Counted from the first letter of the stretch, positions 33,692 to 42,308 are shown. The stretch: DNA of 64,000 nt from Bacillota bacterium (GCA_023386265.1 JAEWKA010000002.1:434001-498000); one strand, 5' to 3'. Translations and numbers: made by a program. The notes: generated by a model from the sequence alone, not told the origin.

Positions 33692-35092
33692 TTAGAATTC
33701 AAGTCTCTTTTCGATATATGCGGCAAGCTCGCCGATTTTTATACGCACTTGCTCCATTGAGTCGCGCTCACGAACGGTGACGCAGCCGTCTGTTTCGGAA
33801 TCGAAGTCGTAGGTCACGCAGAAGGGCGTGCCGATTTCGTCCTGACGGCGATAGCGCTTGCCGATTGAGCCTGACTCGTCGTATTCGACCATGAAGTGCT
33901 TTTGCAGGGAGCGGAAAAGCTCCTCCGCCGGATCACCCAGTTTCTTGGAAAGAGGCAAAATAGCGCACTTAATGGGCGCAAGAGCCGGATGGAGATGCAG
34001 AACAACACGAGTGTCATCCTTCTCGGCGTCGACGACTTGTTCGTCATAGGCGTCAACAAGCGCAGTTAGCAGGATTCGGTCAACACCGACGGCGGGTTCC
34101 ACGCAGTACGGGATGTAGTGCTCGCCTGACTCCTGATCAAAATAGCTCAGCTCCTCGCCCGAAGCTTTTGAGTGCGCCTTGAGGTCGAAATCGGTGCGTG
34201 AAGCCACGCCCCAAAGCTCGCCCCAGCCGAACGGGAAGAGATATTCAATGTCGGTCGTAGCGTTGGAGTAATGAGAGAGCTTTTCCTTCTCGTGGTCGCG
34301 CATACGCAAATTTTCTTCCTGAATGCCCAGCGAGAGCAGCCAGTTTTTGCAGTAGGAGCGCCAGTAATCAAACCAATCGAGCTCCGTACCCGGCTTGCAG
34401 AAGAACTCAAGCTCCATCTGCTCGAACTCGCGTATGCGGAAGATGAAGTTCCCCGGGGTTATCTCATTGCGAAAGCTCTTGCCCGCCTGCGCAATGCCGA
34501 AGGGCAGTTTGCGGCGAGTGGTGCGCTGAACGTTTTTAAAATTGACGAACATACCTTGAGCTGTTTCAGGACGCAGATAAATTTCCGTGCTGCTGTCATC
34601 CGTGACGCCCAGATGTGTTTTGAACATCATGTTGAATTTGCGTATATCCGTAAAATTGCTCTTGCCGCAGCCTGGGCATGGAATCTGATGCTCGCGGATA
34701 TAGGCAATCAGCTCCTCGTTAGGCAGACCGTCAGCCACCATCTCAATGCCGTGCTCCTTGTTGTATGCCTCGACGAGGTGATCGGCGCGATGGCGCATCT
34801 TGCATTCCTTGCAGTCGATGAGCGGGTCGTTGAAGTTGACGACGTGTCCGGAGGCGACCCAGACCTGCGGGTTCATCAGGATAGCCGCGTCGAGACCCAC
34901 GTTGTAGGGGTTTTCCTGCACGAATTTTCTCCACCAGGCGCGCTTTATGTTGTTCTTGAGCTCAACGCCGAGAGGACCGTAATCCCAGCTGTTTGCAAGT
35001 CCGCCGTAGATTTCGCTTCCGGCGTAGACAAAACCGCGATTTTTGCAGAGGGCTACGAGCTTTTCCATCGTTTTTTCTGTGTTTTTAAGCAT
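33692..35092 (-). CDS. glyQS: Glycyl-tRNA synthetase (single-chain, class II)
   Basis: Charges tRNA-Gly. The 466-residue protein is the homodimeric archaeal/eukaryotic-like type used by many Gram-positive bacteria. Landmarks are NRGFVYAGSEIYGGLANSWDYGPLG at the N-terminus (quoted length 25, split: NRGFVYAGSEI and GGLANSWDYGPLG), motif 2 SFRNEITPGNFIFR, motif 3 EPAVGVDRILL and the C-terminal anticodon-binding domain. I start at ATG 35092, behind AAGGAGA. A palindromic hairpin (CCCATGGC, 5 bases, GCCATGGG, 35110-35130) lies in the leader. I see no T-box signature. Confidence 0.95.
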   Translation of the reverse strand: MLKNTEKTMEKLVALCKNRGFVYAGSEIYGGLANSWDYGPLGVELKNNIKRAWWRKFVQENPYNVGLDAAILMNPQVWVASGHVVNFNDPLIDCKECKMRHRADHLVEAYNKEHGIEMVADGLPNEELIAYIREHQIPCPGCGKSNFTDIRKFNMMFKTHLGVTDDSSTEIYLRPETAQGMFVNFKNVQRTTRRKLPFGIAQAGKSFRNEITPGNFIFRIREFEQMELEFFCKPGTELDWFDYWRSYCKNWLLSLGIQEENLRMRDHEKEKLSHYSNATTDIEYLFPFGWGELWGVASRTDFDLKAHSKASGEELSYFDQESGEHYIPYCVEPAVGVDRILLTALVDAYDEQVVDAEKDDTRVVLHLHPALAPIKCAILPLSKKLGDPAEELFRSLQKHFMVEYDESGSIGKRYRRQDEIGTPFCVTYDFDSETDGCVTVRERDSMEQVRIKIGELAAYIEKRLEF

Positions 35093-35161
35093 TACTTCGT
35101 TTCTCCTTGTCCCATGGCTGGCTGCCATGGGTATAATTTAATAAGCGGTGTCCCGCTGTAT

Positions 35162-35359
35162 TTACTTTGTCAGCTTACGCTTTACACCTTTTTCGTCAAT
35201 GATATACACCGTGTCGAGCGTTTGCTTTGCTCCCTGCCGCCACTCGGCGAGGTACTGCTCGCGGAGAGCCTTGCGCTCCGTTTGCTCCTCACAGGTCAGC
35301 TCGCGTTCGCGAGAGATGCGGGTGAGTTCGCTTATGCGGTCCAATTTGCACTGTTCCAT
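35162..35359 (-). CDS. ynzC: DUF896 (YnzC/UPF0291) small cytosolic protein
   Basis: A 65-residue protein of the YnzC family: a helical hairpin around the motif RISELTRISRERELTCEEQ, followed by KALREQYLAEWRQG. The family is widespread in Firmicutes and in Bacillus is under SOS control, but its function is not known. It lies upstream of glyQS on the same strand. Confidence 0.88.
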   Translation of the reverse strand: MEQCKLDRISELTRISRERELTCEEQTERKALREQYLAEWRQGAKQTLDTVYIIDEKGVKRKLTK

Positions 35360-35385
35360 TAATAGACTCCCAATTTTGATAGAGC

Positions 35386-36744
35386 TTAGTTTTTAAGACT
35401 GTGCATCGGCGCAGGTATGCGTCCTCCGCGAAGGATGAATTCCGTGGGGTTACAGGTGTTCACGGGCATAATCGGCGCGCTTCCGAAAAGTCCGCCGAAT
35501 TCAACCATGTCGCCGACCTTTTTGCCGACCACGGGAATCAGACGTACAGCCGTGGTTTTGTTGTTAACCATGCCGATAGCTGCTTCATCAGCAATAATAG
35601 CGGAGATGGTTTCGGCAGAGGTGTCGCCCGGGATAGCAATCATATCAAGCCCGACGGAGCAGACACAGGTCATCGCCTCAAGCTTTTCAATCGTGAGATA
35701 CCCTGCAGTTGCCGCAGCTATCATGCCTGCATCCTCACTGACGGGGATGAAAGCGCCCGAAAGCCCACCGACATTGCTTGACGCCATGACGCCGCCCTTT
35801 TTGACAGCGTCGTTTAAAAGTGCGAGCGCCGCCGTCGTGCCGGGTGCGCCGACGGACGAAAGACCTATTTCCTCGAGTATATCCGCAACGCTGTCACCGA
35901 TTGCGGGAGTGGGTGCCAAGGAGAGGTCAACAACCCCAAAGGGTACGCCCAGACGAGAAGAGGCCTCCTGCGCGACAAGTTGACCTACGCGCGTAATTTG
36001 GAAGGCTGTCTTTTTAATTGTTTCCGCGACTACGTCAAGAGACTGACCTTTTACGGCTTTCAGCGCCTCATATACGACGCCGGGACCAGAAACACCGACG
36101 TTAATTTCACATTCAGGCTCGCCAATACCATGGAAAGCACCAGCCATGAAGGGGTTATCCTCAACGGCGTTGCAAAATACAACGAGTTTAGCGCAGCCAA
36201 AGCTGCCGGTGTCTTTTGTGAGCTCGGCTGTTTTTTTGATGATTTCGCCCATAGTGCGCACAGCGGTCATATTTATGCCGGCGCGCGTTGTTCCGACGTT
36301 CACGCTTGAGCAAACATAGTTTGTTTCCGCCAGAGCTTCGGGTATGCTGCGCAGAAGTCTTTCGTCGCCCTTTGTGCAGCCCTTGTGTACAAGCGCGGAA
36401 TAGCCGCCAAGGAAATTCACTCCGACTTCCCTTGCAGCCCTGTCCAGAGCCTTGGCAAAGGGGACGTAATCCAAAGCGTCGCAGCTTTCGGCGACAAGCG
36501 CAATCGGCGTGACCGAGATGCGCTTATTGACAATCGGAATACCAAATTCGGCTTCGATTTGTTCGCCGGTTCGCACGAGCTTACCCGCATAGCGGCAGAT
36601 TTTGTCGTATATCTTGTCACAGCTTATTTTGATGTCCGAATGGGAGCAGTCGCGAAGAGAAATGCCCATCGTTATAGTGCGGACGTCAAGGTGCTGCTGA
36701 TCTATCATTTTTATAGTTTGAAGTATTTCGCCCTGATTAATCAT
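35386..36744 (-). CDS. UPF0210 (PFL/DUF711-like) family protein
   Basis: A 452-residue cytosolic protein of the UPF0210 family, distantly related to the glycyl-radical PFL fold but lacking the usual radical enzyme features. Landmarks are ISLRDCSHSDI near residue 30, NKRISVTPIALV and the GAPGTTAALALLNDAVKKGG block. The function is unknown. It always pairs with a small ACT-domain protein, and here that gene (UPF0237) lies 12 bases upstream, which suggests allosteric control by an amino acid or another small ligand. Confidence 0.88.
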   Translation of the reverse strand: MINQGEILQTIKMIDQQHLDVRTITMGISLRDCSHSDIKISCDKIYDKICRYAGKLVRTGEQIEAEFGIPIVNKRISVTPIALVAESCDALDYVPFAKALDRAAREVGVNFLGGYSALVHKGCTKGDERLLRSIPEALAETNYVCSSVNVGTTRAGINMTAVRTMGEIIKKTAELTKDTGSFGCAKLVVFCNAVEDNPFMAGAFHGIGEPECEINVGVSGPGVVYEALKAVKGQSLDVVAETIKKTAFQITRVGQLVAQEASSRLGVPFGVVDLSLAPTPAIGDSVADILEEIGLSSVGAPGTTAALALLNDAVKKGGVMASSNVGGLSGAFIPVSEDAGMIAAATAGYLTIEKLEAMTCVCSVGLDMIAIPGDTSAETISAIIADEAAIGMVNNKTTAVRLIPVVGKKVGDMVEFGGLFGSAPIMPVNTCNPTEFILRGGRIPAPMHSLKN

Positions 36745-36756
36745 ATCCTGCCCAAC

Positions 36757-37026
36757 CTATATCTTATGCATTGCGTTGAAGATCTCCTCACGCTGGATGC
36801 GGATGGTGAGGTCCATCTTCCGGCCGAGCTCGGAAAGGCTCTCGGAAAGTTCTGCGAAGTCAACAGAGCATTCGGAAGCATCGACAAGCATGAACATCGT
36901 GAAGCAATCCTGGAGAATGGTCTGGCTGATGTCAAGAATGTTGACGTTTTTCTCGGCTAAGAGGATGCAGATGGCGGCGATGATGCCGACCTTGTCTTTT
37001 CCAACGACAGTAACGAAAGCATGCAT
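36757..37026 (-). CDS. ACT-domain protein (UPF0237)
   Basis: An 89-residue stand-alone ACT domain, a small-molecule sensor fold. It starts MHAFVTVVGKDKVGIIAAIC and continues NVNILDISQTILQDCFTM, typical of UPF0237. It pairs with the UPF0210 protein downstream. Its leader holds a GC hairpin (37043-37058) followed by GGGAGGT. A nearly identical leader precedes the small protein at 14349. Confidence 0.88.
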   Translation of the reverse strand: MHAFVTVVGKDKVGIIAAICILLAEKNVNILDISQTILQDCFTMFMLVDASECSVDFAELSESLSELGRKMDLTIRIQREEIFNAMHKI

Positions 37027-37123
37027 AAATAAGTAACCTCCCGTGCGATCTCGCGCACAAATTTGTTAAACCTCCGCGGTGGAGGAAAATTCTGATATAT
37101 CAAAAAGCGCAATTACCTTTAGA

Positions 37124-37708
37124 TTAGTTCATAGCGCCCAGCTCATCAAGCGTAAGCTCAAAGGCGGGGATGAAGTTTTGCATGAAGTATTCGACTTCCG
37201 GCAGGGGATTTTTCTTAAGTATACCTAAAATTTGCGCCTCTGCGGAAAGGAATTCGTTGTTGCCCGCCTTGCGCTCCTCGATACACTTGATGTAAGCGGA
37301 GAGCTTGTCCGCCGCTTTGACATAGGCGCAAATCTCGGGGTCTTCTTCTACGAGCAGGGGTTCGAACGAAGGCCTAAGCTCGTCCGGCAGGAAGCTCAAA
37401 AGCTGTCTGCACGCATTTTTCTCGATTTCTTTATAGGATTTCCTGATAGCCTCGTCGTGGTATTTTATCGGCGTAGGCAGGTCGCCCGTCAGAATTTCTG
37501 AAGCATCGTGATAGAGTGCGGCGGCGGCACATTTTTCGGGGTTCACGGGTTTTCCGTAAATGTCACGTCCGATAACGGCGAGACTGTGCGCGATGACCGC
37601 AACCATGTGGCTGTGCTCCTGAATGTTCTCGGGCAGACTGTTGCGCATCAGTCCCCAGCGCCCGATGTAGCGCATACGCGAGATTAGCGCGAAAAAGCTA
37701 TGCTTCAT
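37124..37708 (-). CDS. yfbR: HD-domain 5'-deoxynucleotidase (YfbR-like)
   Basis: Metal-dependent phosphohydrolase of 194 residues related to E. coli YfbR, which dephosphorylates deoxynucleoside monophosphates. The metal ligands are visible in QEHSHMVAVIAHSL, LYHDASEILTGDLPTPIK and the late AADKLSAYIKC. Start at ATG 37708 has a strong GGAGGT. A promoter TTTACA, 17 bases, TAGAAT lies at 37798 to 37770 on this strand. A longer frame would run into the promoter. Confidence 0.85.
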   Translation of the reverse strand: MKHSFFALISRMRYIGRWGLMRNSLPENIQEHSHMVAVIAHSLAVIGRDIYGKPVNPEKCAAAALYHDASEILTGDLPTPIKYHDEAIRKSYKEIEKNACRQLLSFLPDELRPSFEPLLVEEDPEICAYVKAADKLSAYIKCIEERKAGNNEFLSAEAQILGILKKNPLPEVEYFMQNFIPAFELTLDELGAMN

Positions 37709-37862
37709 AAAAGACCTCCGCCTCCCTTGCCGTAATCCGCTATGCGCGGACATCGATACGATAAATTGTATTCTAACACAAATACACGAAAATGTAAATT
37801 GATTATTGTGCAATAAATCGACTTGCGAGGTGGCTGAAAACGCTTAACTTCGTGCAGAATGA

Positions 37863-37891
37863 TTGACATTCGTGGAGCTTGAAAATATAAT
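37863..37891 (+). promoter_or_regulatory. Promoter of the threonine-aldolase-like gene
   Basis: TTGACA (37863-37868), 17 bases, TATAAT (37886-37891), a near-perfect vegetative promoter. It also shows that the TTG at 37863 is the -35 and not a start codon. The divergent yfbR promoter lies at 37770-37798. Confidence 0.85.
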
Positions 37892-37925
37892 ATACGAGTA
37901 TGTGAAAGAAACAGAGGATGAGGAT

Positions 37926-39011
37926 ATGTACAGATTCGAATGTGATTATACCGAGGGGGCACACCCGCGTATTCTGGATGCGTTGGTAAAGACCAACAGA
38001 GAGCAGACTCCTGGCTACGGCGAGGATGAATTTTGCGAAACGGCGAGGAAGATTATCTGCCTTGCGTGCGGAAAAGAGGACATGCACGTCCATTTCCTGA
38101 TGGGTGGGACGCAGGCCAACACAACCGTCATCGCTTCCGCTCTTCGTCCGCATCAGGCGGTTGTCTGCGCGGAGCAGGGGCACATTGCCGTCCACGAATC
38201 CGGTGCAATAGAAGCAACAGGGCATAAGGTCATCACGCTGCCCTCCGAAAATGGAAAGATAACGGCGGCGCAGGTCCGCAAATGTATCGATGGGCATTGG
38301 AGCGACGCAACGCATGAGCACTGCCCGCAGCCTGCCATGGTATATATCTCGCACCCTACCGAAACGGGTCTTATTTATACAAAGCAGGAGCTTCGGGATC
38401 TGCGCCGCGTCTGTGACGAAAAGCACATTCCGCTTTTCCTTGACGGAGCGCGGCTCGGCTATGCCCTCGGCTCCGAGGAAAACGACGTCTTCATGGCAGA
38501 CCTTGCCAAGCTCTGCGACGTGTTCTATATCGGCGGAACAAAGGTCGGCGCAATGTTCGGAGAAGCTGTCTGTATCTGTAACGAGGAGCTAAACAGGGAC
38601 TTTCGCTATCATATCAAGCAGCACGGCGGTCTGCTCGCAAAGGGCAGGTTTCTTGGCATCCAGTTCGAAACTCTCTTCAAGGACGGACTCTATCTTGAAC
38701 TCGGGAAAAATGCCGTTCGGGAAGCGATGCGCATCAAGGATGCTTTCAGAAGCGCCGGCTGTGATTTTCTCTACGACTCGCCGACAAACCAGCAATTCCC
38801 GATACTAAATGGTGCAGTGCTTGAGGAACTGAAGAAAAATTATTCCTTCTCGATATGGCAGGAGCTGCCTGGAGACAAAACTGCTGTCCGCTTTGCGACA
38901 AGCTGGGCAACGAGACCCGAGACTGTCGATGCGCTTCTAAACGATATAAAGAAAACGTGCAGGATTTACGGCGATAAAACGCCGTCATGGTCCGCCGATA
39001 TGCCAGAATAA
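37926..39011 (+). CDS. ltaE: Threonine-aldolase-family PLP enzyme
   Basis: Pyridoxal phosphate enzyme of the beta-eliminating lyase family, probably low-specificity L-threonine aldolase (threonine or allo-threonine to glycine and acetaldehyde). The 361 residues include FLMGGTQANTTVIAS, LFLDGARLGYAL, and the PLP-binding lysine in YIGGTKVGAMFGEA. Start is ATG 37926 behind GAGGAT, consistent with the promoter just upstream. It stands alone and ends at a strong convergent terminator. Other PLP lyases of this family cannot be fully excluded. Confidence 0.85.
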   Translation: MYRFECDYTEGAHPRILDALVKTNREQTPGYGEDEFCETARKIICLACGKEDMHVHFLMGGTQANTTVIASALRPHQAVVCAEQGHIAVHESGAIEATGHKVITLPSENGKITAAQVRKCIDGHWSDATHEHCPQPAMVYISHPTETGLIYTKQELRDLRRVCDEKHIPLFLDGARLGYALGSEENDVFMADLAKLCDVFYIGGTKVGAMFGEAVCICNEELNRDFRYHIKQHGGLLAKGRFLGIQFETLFKDGLYLELGKNAVREAMRIKDAFRSAGCDFLYDSPTNQQFPILNGAVLEELKKNYSFSIWQELPGDKTAVRFATSWATRPETVDALLNDIKKTCRIYGDKTPSWSADMPE

Positions 39012-39015
39012 AAAG

Positions 39016-39044
39016 AGCGGCGCTTCATTTGAAGCGCCGCTTTC
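39016..39044. terminator. Bidirectional terminator
   Basis: Arms AGCGGCGCTTCA and TGAAGCGCCGCT around a two-base loop, followed by a T run, between the aldolase gene and the first DUF5684 gene, which converge here. Confidence 0.9.
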
Positions 39045-39056
39045 TAACTTATAAAT

Positions 39057-39716
39057 TTACAGGGGCTTGCCGCACTTGGGGCAGTATTTTATATTGCCTT
39101 CGATGGCAGCTCCACAGCCCTGGCAGAATTTGGGGCCTGTCGGCGCCGCTGTCTGCTGATAGAAATATTCGGGGTTCTGAGCGCTCGGCTGCTGATATGT
39201 GCCCTGCTGAGCATCAGGAGCCTGATACGGCTGCTGGGGGGGCTGATAACCCTGAGAATAGGGGTTCTGGTAACCCTGTTGCTGATAGCCTTGCTGACCG
39301 TAGCCGGGGTTATATTGTCCTTCTTTGCCCGGAACGCCGACATAAGCGATGTCCTTGCTGAAAGCCATGATCGGCAGGAAGACATAAAACAGGAAAATGA
39401 GTCCGCAGGCAAAGCCCCCGCCCTTGCCGAAGGCCTTGGCAAGTTTGACTAGTGTAATTATTGCGATTACAATGTTAGCAAGGGGGATAAGCAGAAGCAG
39501 GAACATCCAGCCGTTGCCCCATGTGATTTTAAAAAGCACATAGTAGTTATAGAAGGGAACAATGGCAGCCCAGCCTGGCTCATTGGCTTTTTGGAAAATG
39601 AACCAAAGCGAAACTATTAAAAGAGCACCGAGCAAAAGACTGATAAATGTGGAGCCAGCCGACATGTGAAAAAAACTGTCTGCAATGTCATAGTCGTAGT
39701 CGTAACTGTAATACAT
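39057..39716 (-). CDS. DUF5684 membrane protein with zinc ribbon (copy 1)
   Basis: A 219-residue protein with about four membrane helices in the first 120 residues. The core motifs are EPGWAAIVPFYNYYVLFKITWGNGW (seen as EPGWAAIVPFYN and KITWGNGW), KLAKAFGKGGGFACGLIFL and YVGVPGK. The membrane part is followed by a long Gln/Tyr/Pro-rich linker (about 135-190) and a C-terminal zinc ribbon with FCQGCGAAIEG and YCPKCGK. This is the DUF5684 family, common in clostridia, of unknown function. It is one of three tandem copies, and its promoter (TTGTTA, 17 bases, TAAAAT on this strand) resembles that of copy 2. Confidence 0.85.
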   Translation of the reverse strand: MYYSYDYDYDIADSFFHMSAGSTFISLLLGALLIVSLWFIFQKANEPGWAAIVPFYNYYVLFKITWGNGWMFLLLLIPLANIVIAIITLVKLAKAFGKGGGFACGLIFLFYVFLPIMAFSKDIAYVGVPGKEGQYNPGYGQQGYQQQGYQNPYSQGYQPPQQPYQAPDAQQGTYQQPSAQNPEYFYQQTAAPTGPKFCQGCGAAIEGNIKYCPKCGKPL

Positions 39717-39942
39717 AAAAAACCTCCTCGAAATAATATAATTCTCTCTAGATGCAGAAAATACTCCGCATTGAGTTCATTTTACAATAAAACACAAGTT
39801 TTAACAATAGATATTTTGAATATTACTAAATAATGACTGCTTGGAATGCAAAGAAAAAGCGGAGGAATGTTCCGCTTTTTCTTTGACAGTGTGTATGTAG
39901 AAAACAAAAATAGACCCATCTGCCGGCTATGTTATTCTGGAC
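39717..39942. promoter_or_regulatory. Promoter region of DUF5684 copy 1
   Basis: On the minus strand TTGTTA and TAAAAT are 17 bases apart near 39785-39810, ending in TTATTGTAAAATGA. The same promoter end occurs before copy 2, near 40388-40415, suggesting the promoter was copied with the gene. A hairpin near 39856-39884 follows copy 2. No gene is seen. Confidence 0.45.
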
Positions 39943-40326
39943 TTATTTGCCCGGTACGCCGACATATGAAATGTTTTTGCTGAATGCCATGATGGGGAAG
40001 AAGATATAGGGAAGGAAAATAAGACCGCAGGCGAAGCCGCCGCCCTTGCCAAAGGCTTTTGCAAACTTGACCCAAGTGATGATAGCTATGACTACGTTAG
40101 CAATAGGGATGAGAAGTAGCAGGAACTTTACACCGCTTCCCCAAGTGATTTTGTAAAGTACATACAGATTGTAGAAAGGAACGATTGCAGCCCAGCCCGC
40201 TTCACCTGCTTTGTTGAACAGTATCCATAGAGATACGATGAAAAGAACTCCTAACAGACAACTTATTACCATTGCCCCTGCCGACATTTGGAATATGCTA
40301 CTCATTGCCTCATAATCGATGTCCAT
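39943..40326 (-). CDS. DUF5684 membrane protein, short copy without zinc ribbon (copy 2)
   Basis: A 127-residue paralogue of copy 1. I start it at ATG 40326 behind TTGGAGGA. The four-helix core is closely similar, with AGWAAIVPFYNLYVLYKITWG seen in parts (GWAAIVPFYN, YKITWGSG), FAKAFGKGGGFACGLIFL and YVGVPGK. It stops exactly after VGVPGK, where the other two copies continue into a linker and a zinc ribbon, so this copy is only the membrane core. Confidence 0.82.
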   Translation of the reverse strand: MDIDYEAMSSIFQMSAGAMVISCLLGVLFIVSLWILFNKAGEAGWAAIVPFYNLYVLYKITWGSGVKFLLLLIPIANVVIAIITWVKFAKAFGKGGGFACGLIFLPYIFFPIMAFSKNISYVGVPGK

Positions 40327-40455
40327 AAAATCCTCCAAAATATAATTTTCTCTCAAAAAACAGAAAATTCTCTGCATGGAAATCATTTTACAATAAATCT
40401 CATATTTTTACAATAAGTATTTTTGTATCTATCCAAATTCTAACTATTACTCTAT

Positions 40456-41265
40456 TTACTGTGGCTTGCCGCATTTTGGACAAAACATATCGTCATTCTT
40501 CATAGAGCCGCAGTCGGGACAGTATTTAACGAAGTCGTTTGGCTGCTGATTATCGCGCTGCGGAGCCTCGGACGGCTGCCAGCCCCAGCCCTGAGTCGGA
40601 CCGTACTGATTAGGTGGCTGGGTCCCATTGTAAGGTGGCTGCTGATAGCCGTTCGGCTGGTAATAGGGATTCTGCCAGTTAGGCGACTGACCGAATGGCT
40701 TAGAGGGATTGCCAAAGCCCGGCTGACCGTAAGGAGGCATTTTGCCGGGGATACCTACATAATATATGTTTTTGCTGAATGCTAGTATGCAAAGAAAGAC
40801 GGGGGAAAGGAAAATAAGACCGCAGGCGAAACCGCCGCCCTGTCCAAAGGCTTTTGCAAGCTTGACGCAAGTGATGATGCTGATGACCAGCATAGCTGTC
40901 GAAAACAGGAATATAAGCACAGAGAACCCAGCGACATTTGACACAATATCAAAGTTTGCAAAGGGAGCCCCGCCATAGCCGTTATAACCGGAGAGAATTC
41001 CCCTCGTCAAACCAATGCTAAACGGTATATAGAATATTAGGTAAAGCACGCTGGGAATTTCGTTCAGCAGAAAATACCAACCGTTGCCCCATGAGATTTT
41101 AAAATATACGTAGTCGCGGTAAAATGGCACAAGCGATGCCCAGCCGGGTTCACCTGCCTTTTCATAGACCTTCCAAGTCGCGATTATTACGAGAACGCCG
41201 ACCGAAAGACCAATTATCCAGAAAAAAATCGCAAAACCGATCATGAACTGCACAGCCTCATTCAT
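40456..41265 (-). CDS. DUF5684 membrane protein with zinc ribbon (copy 3)
   Basis: The longest of the three paralogues, 269 residues. The core motifs EPGWASLVPFYRDYVYFKIS, KLAKAFGQGGGFACGLIFL and YVGIPGK are present, with an inserted segment of about 40 residues in the middle. A Pro/Gln/Tyr/Asn-rich linker (about 175-235) leads to a zinc ribbon with YCPDCGSM and FCPKCGK. The start has GAGGGGG eight bases upstream, and that site forms one arm of a perfect 12-bp inverted repeat with a promoter in the loop. Confidence 0.85.
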   Translation of the reverse strand: MNEAVQFMIGFAIFFWIIGLSVGVLVIIATWKVYEKAGEPGWASLVPFYRDYVYFKISWGNGWYFLLNEIPSVLYLIFYIPFSIGLTRGILSGYNGYGGAPFANFDIVSNVAGFSVLIFLFSTAMLVISIITCVKLAKAFGQGGGFACGLIFLSPVFLCILAFSKNIYYVGIPGKMPPYGQPGFGNPSKPFGQSPNWQNPYYQPNGYQQPPYNGTQPPNQYGPTQGWGWQPSEAPQRDNQQPNDFVKYCPDCGSMKNDDMFCPKCGKPQ

Positions 41266-41269
41266 AAAA

Positions 41270-41330
41270 TTACCCCCTCAAATATAATCTCTATAATGAA
41301 ATTATACCTGAGGGGGTAATATTATGCAAG
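41270..41330 (-). promoter_or_regulatory. Promoter inside a ribosome-site-masking inverted repeat
   Basis: On the minus strand: -35 TTGCAT (41330-41325), 17 bases, -10 TATAAT (41307-41302). The arms ATTACCCCCTCA (41321-41310) and TGAGGGGGTAAT (41281-41270) pair perfectly over 12 bp. The second arm contains the ribosome site of DUF5684 copy 3. The first arm lies within the promoter spacer, so transcripts that start here lack it, while readthrough from the nucleoside transporter operon carries both arms and would hide the ribosome site. Confidence 0.6.
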
Positions 41331-41335
41331 AATTT

Positions 41336-42307
41336 CTATCTTTCTTCGCGGAAATACGCCATACCGAGATTTGCGGGCGGTTGGTTTTCGCGATTTTTAC
41401 GGAGTGACACGACAATCAGAACGATTATTGTGACAACGTAAGGCAGCATCTTGAATATCTCCTGAGACGAACGAGTAAGTCCGGGGATATAGAGGAAAAG
41501 CCAGAATAGAGCGCCAAAGAGGTAGGAACCCCAAATAGCCTGAATCGGTTTCCAGCGTGCGAAGATAACGAGCGCCACGGCAAGCCAGCCGAGCTTTTCG
41601 ATTCCGCCGTCAGTGGACCAAGTGCCCTTGATGTAGTCCATGACGTAGTAAAGACCGCCGAGACCTGAAATTGCAGCTCCGATGCAGGTGGAAAGGTATT
41701 TGTATCTCGTTACGCTGATACCGGCGGCATCTGCAGTAGCGGGGTTTTCACCGACTGCGCGGAGATTCAGACCCTTACGGGTTCTGTTAAGGAAGTAGCT
41801 CGCTAAAAATGCGAGGATAATAGCAAGATAGACCATGAAGCCCAGACCGGAAAAAACTCCGACATTGGACAGGAACGGTAGTGTGTCACGGAAAGCGTCG
41901 CTGGTTAAGCCCACGGATATCTGGCCGACGCCGCCGGCCATCTTGTTCATAGCTCCGCCAAAGAGATTGGCAACGCCCGAGCCGAATATCGTGAGCGTAA
42001 GACCTGTGACATTCTGGTTTGCACGAAGCGTAATGGTAAGGAAGCTATAAATGAGACCGCCGAGAGCGGCTGCCACAAGTGCACAGACGAGGGCGATGAG
42101 AAGACCTACCATTGCACTTGGTGTTGCAACGTTGGTCTGATACCAGAACGCGCCGGCAAGTCCGGCAATACCGCCGAGATACATGATGCCCGGAACGCCG
42201 AGGTTAAGGTTGCCTGACTTTTCAGTCATTATCTCGCCGATTGCGCCGAAGAGTATGACTGTGCCGAAAACCATAGCCGCCTGTAGGAGAGAGAGTATTT
42301 GCGTCAT
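41336..42307 (-). CDS. nupQ: Nucleoside ABC transporter permease (NupQ type)
   Basis: Second permease of a BMP-type nucleoside importer (PF02653), 323 residues with about eight to nine helices. Landmarks are GEIMTEKSGNLNLGVPGIMYLG near residue 25 and RAVGENPATADAAGISV in the middle. It ends the operon xpt, BMP lipoprotein, ATPase, permease, permease, reading right to left. It follows nupP with a one-base gap, typical of coupled permease genes. Confidence 0.9.
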   Translation of the reverse strand: MTQILSLLQAAMVFGTVILFGAIGEIMTEKSGNLNLGVPGIMYLGGIAGLAGAFWYQTNVATPSAMVGLLIALVCALVAAALGGLIYSFLTITLRANQNVTGLTLTIFGSGVANLFGGAMNKMAGGVGQISVGLTSDAFRDTLPFLSNVGVFSGLGFMVYLAIILAFLASYFLNRTRKGLNLRAVGENPATADAAGISVTRYKYLSTCIGAAISGLGGLYYVMDYIKGTWSTDGGIEKLGWLAVALVIFARWKPIQAIWGSYLFGALFWLFLYIPGLTRSSQEIFKMLPYVVTIIVLIVVSLRKNRENQPPANLGMAYFREER

Positions 42308-42308
42308 A

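Noticed and set aside
35110..35130. Palindromic hairpin in the glyQS leader as a T-box riboswitch
   Set aside because: No T-box sequence or specifier loop can be found. It is only a short hairpin before the ribosome site.
34271..35362. Long open frame (363 codons) on the plus strand opposite glyQS
   Set aside because: It is a reading-frame shadow of glyQS and ynzC, with no family likeness or ribosome site.
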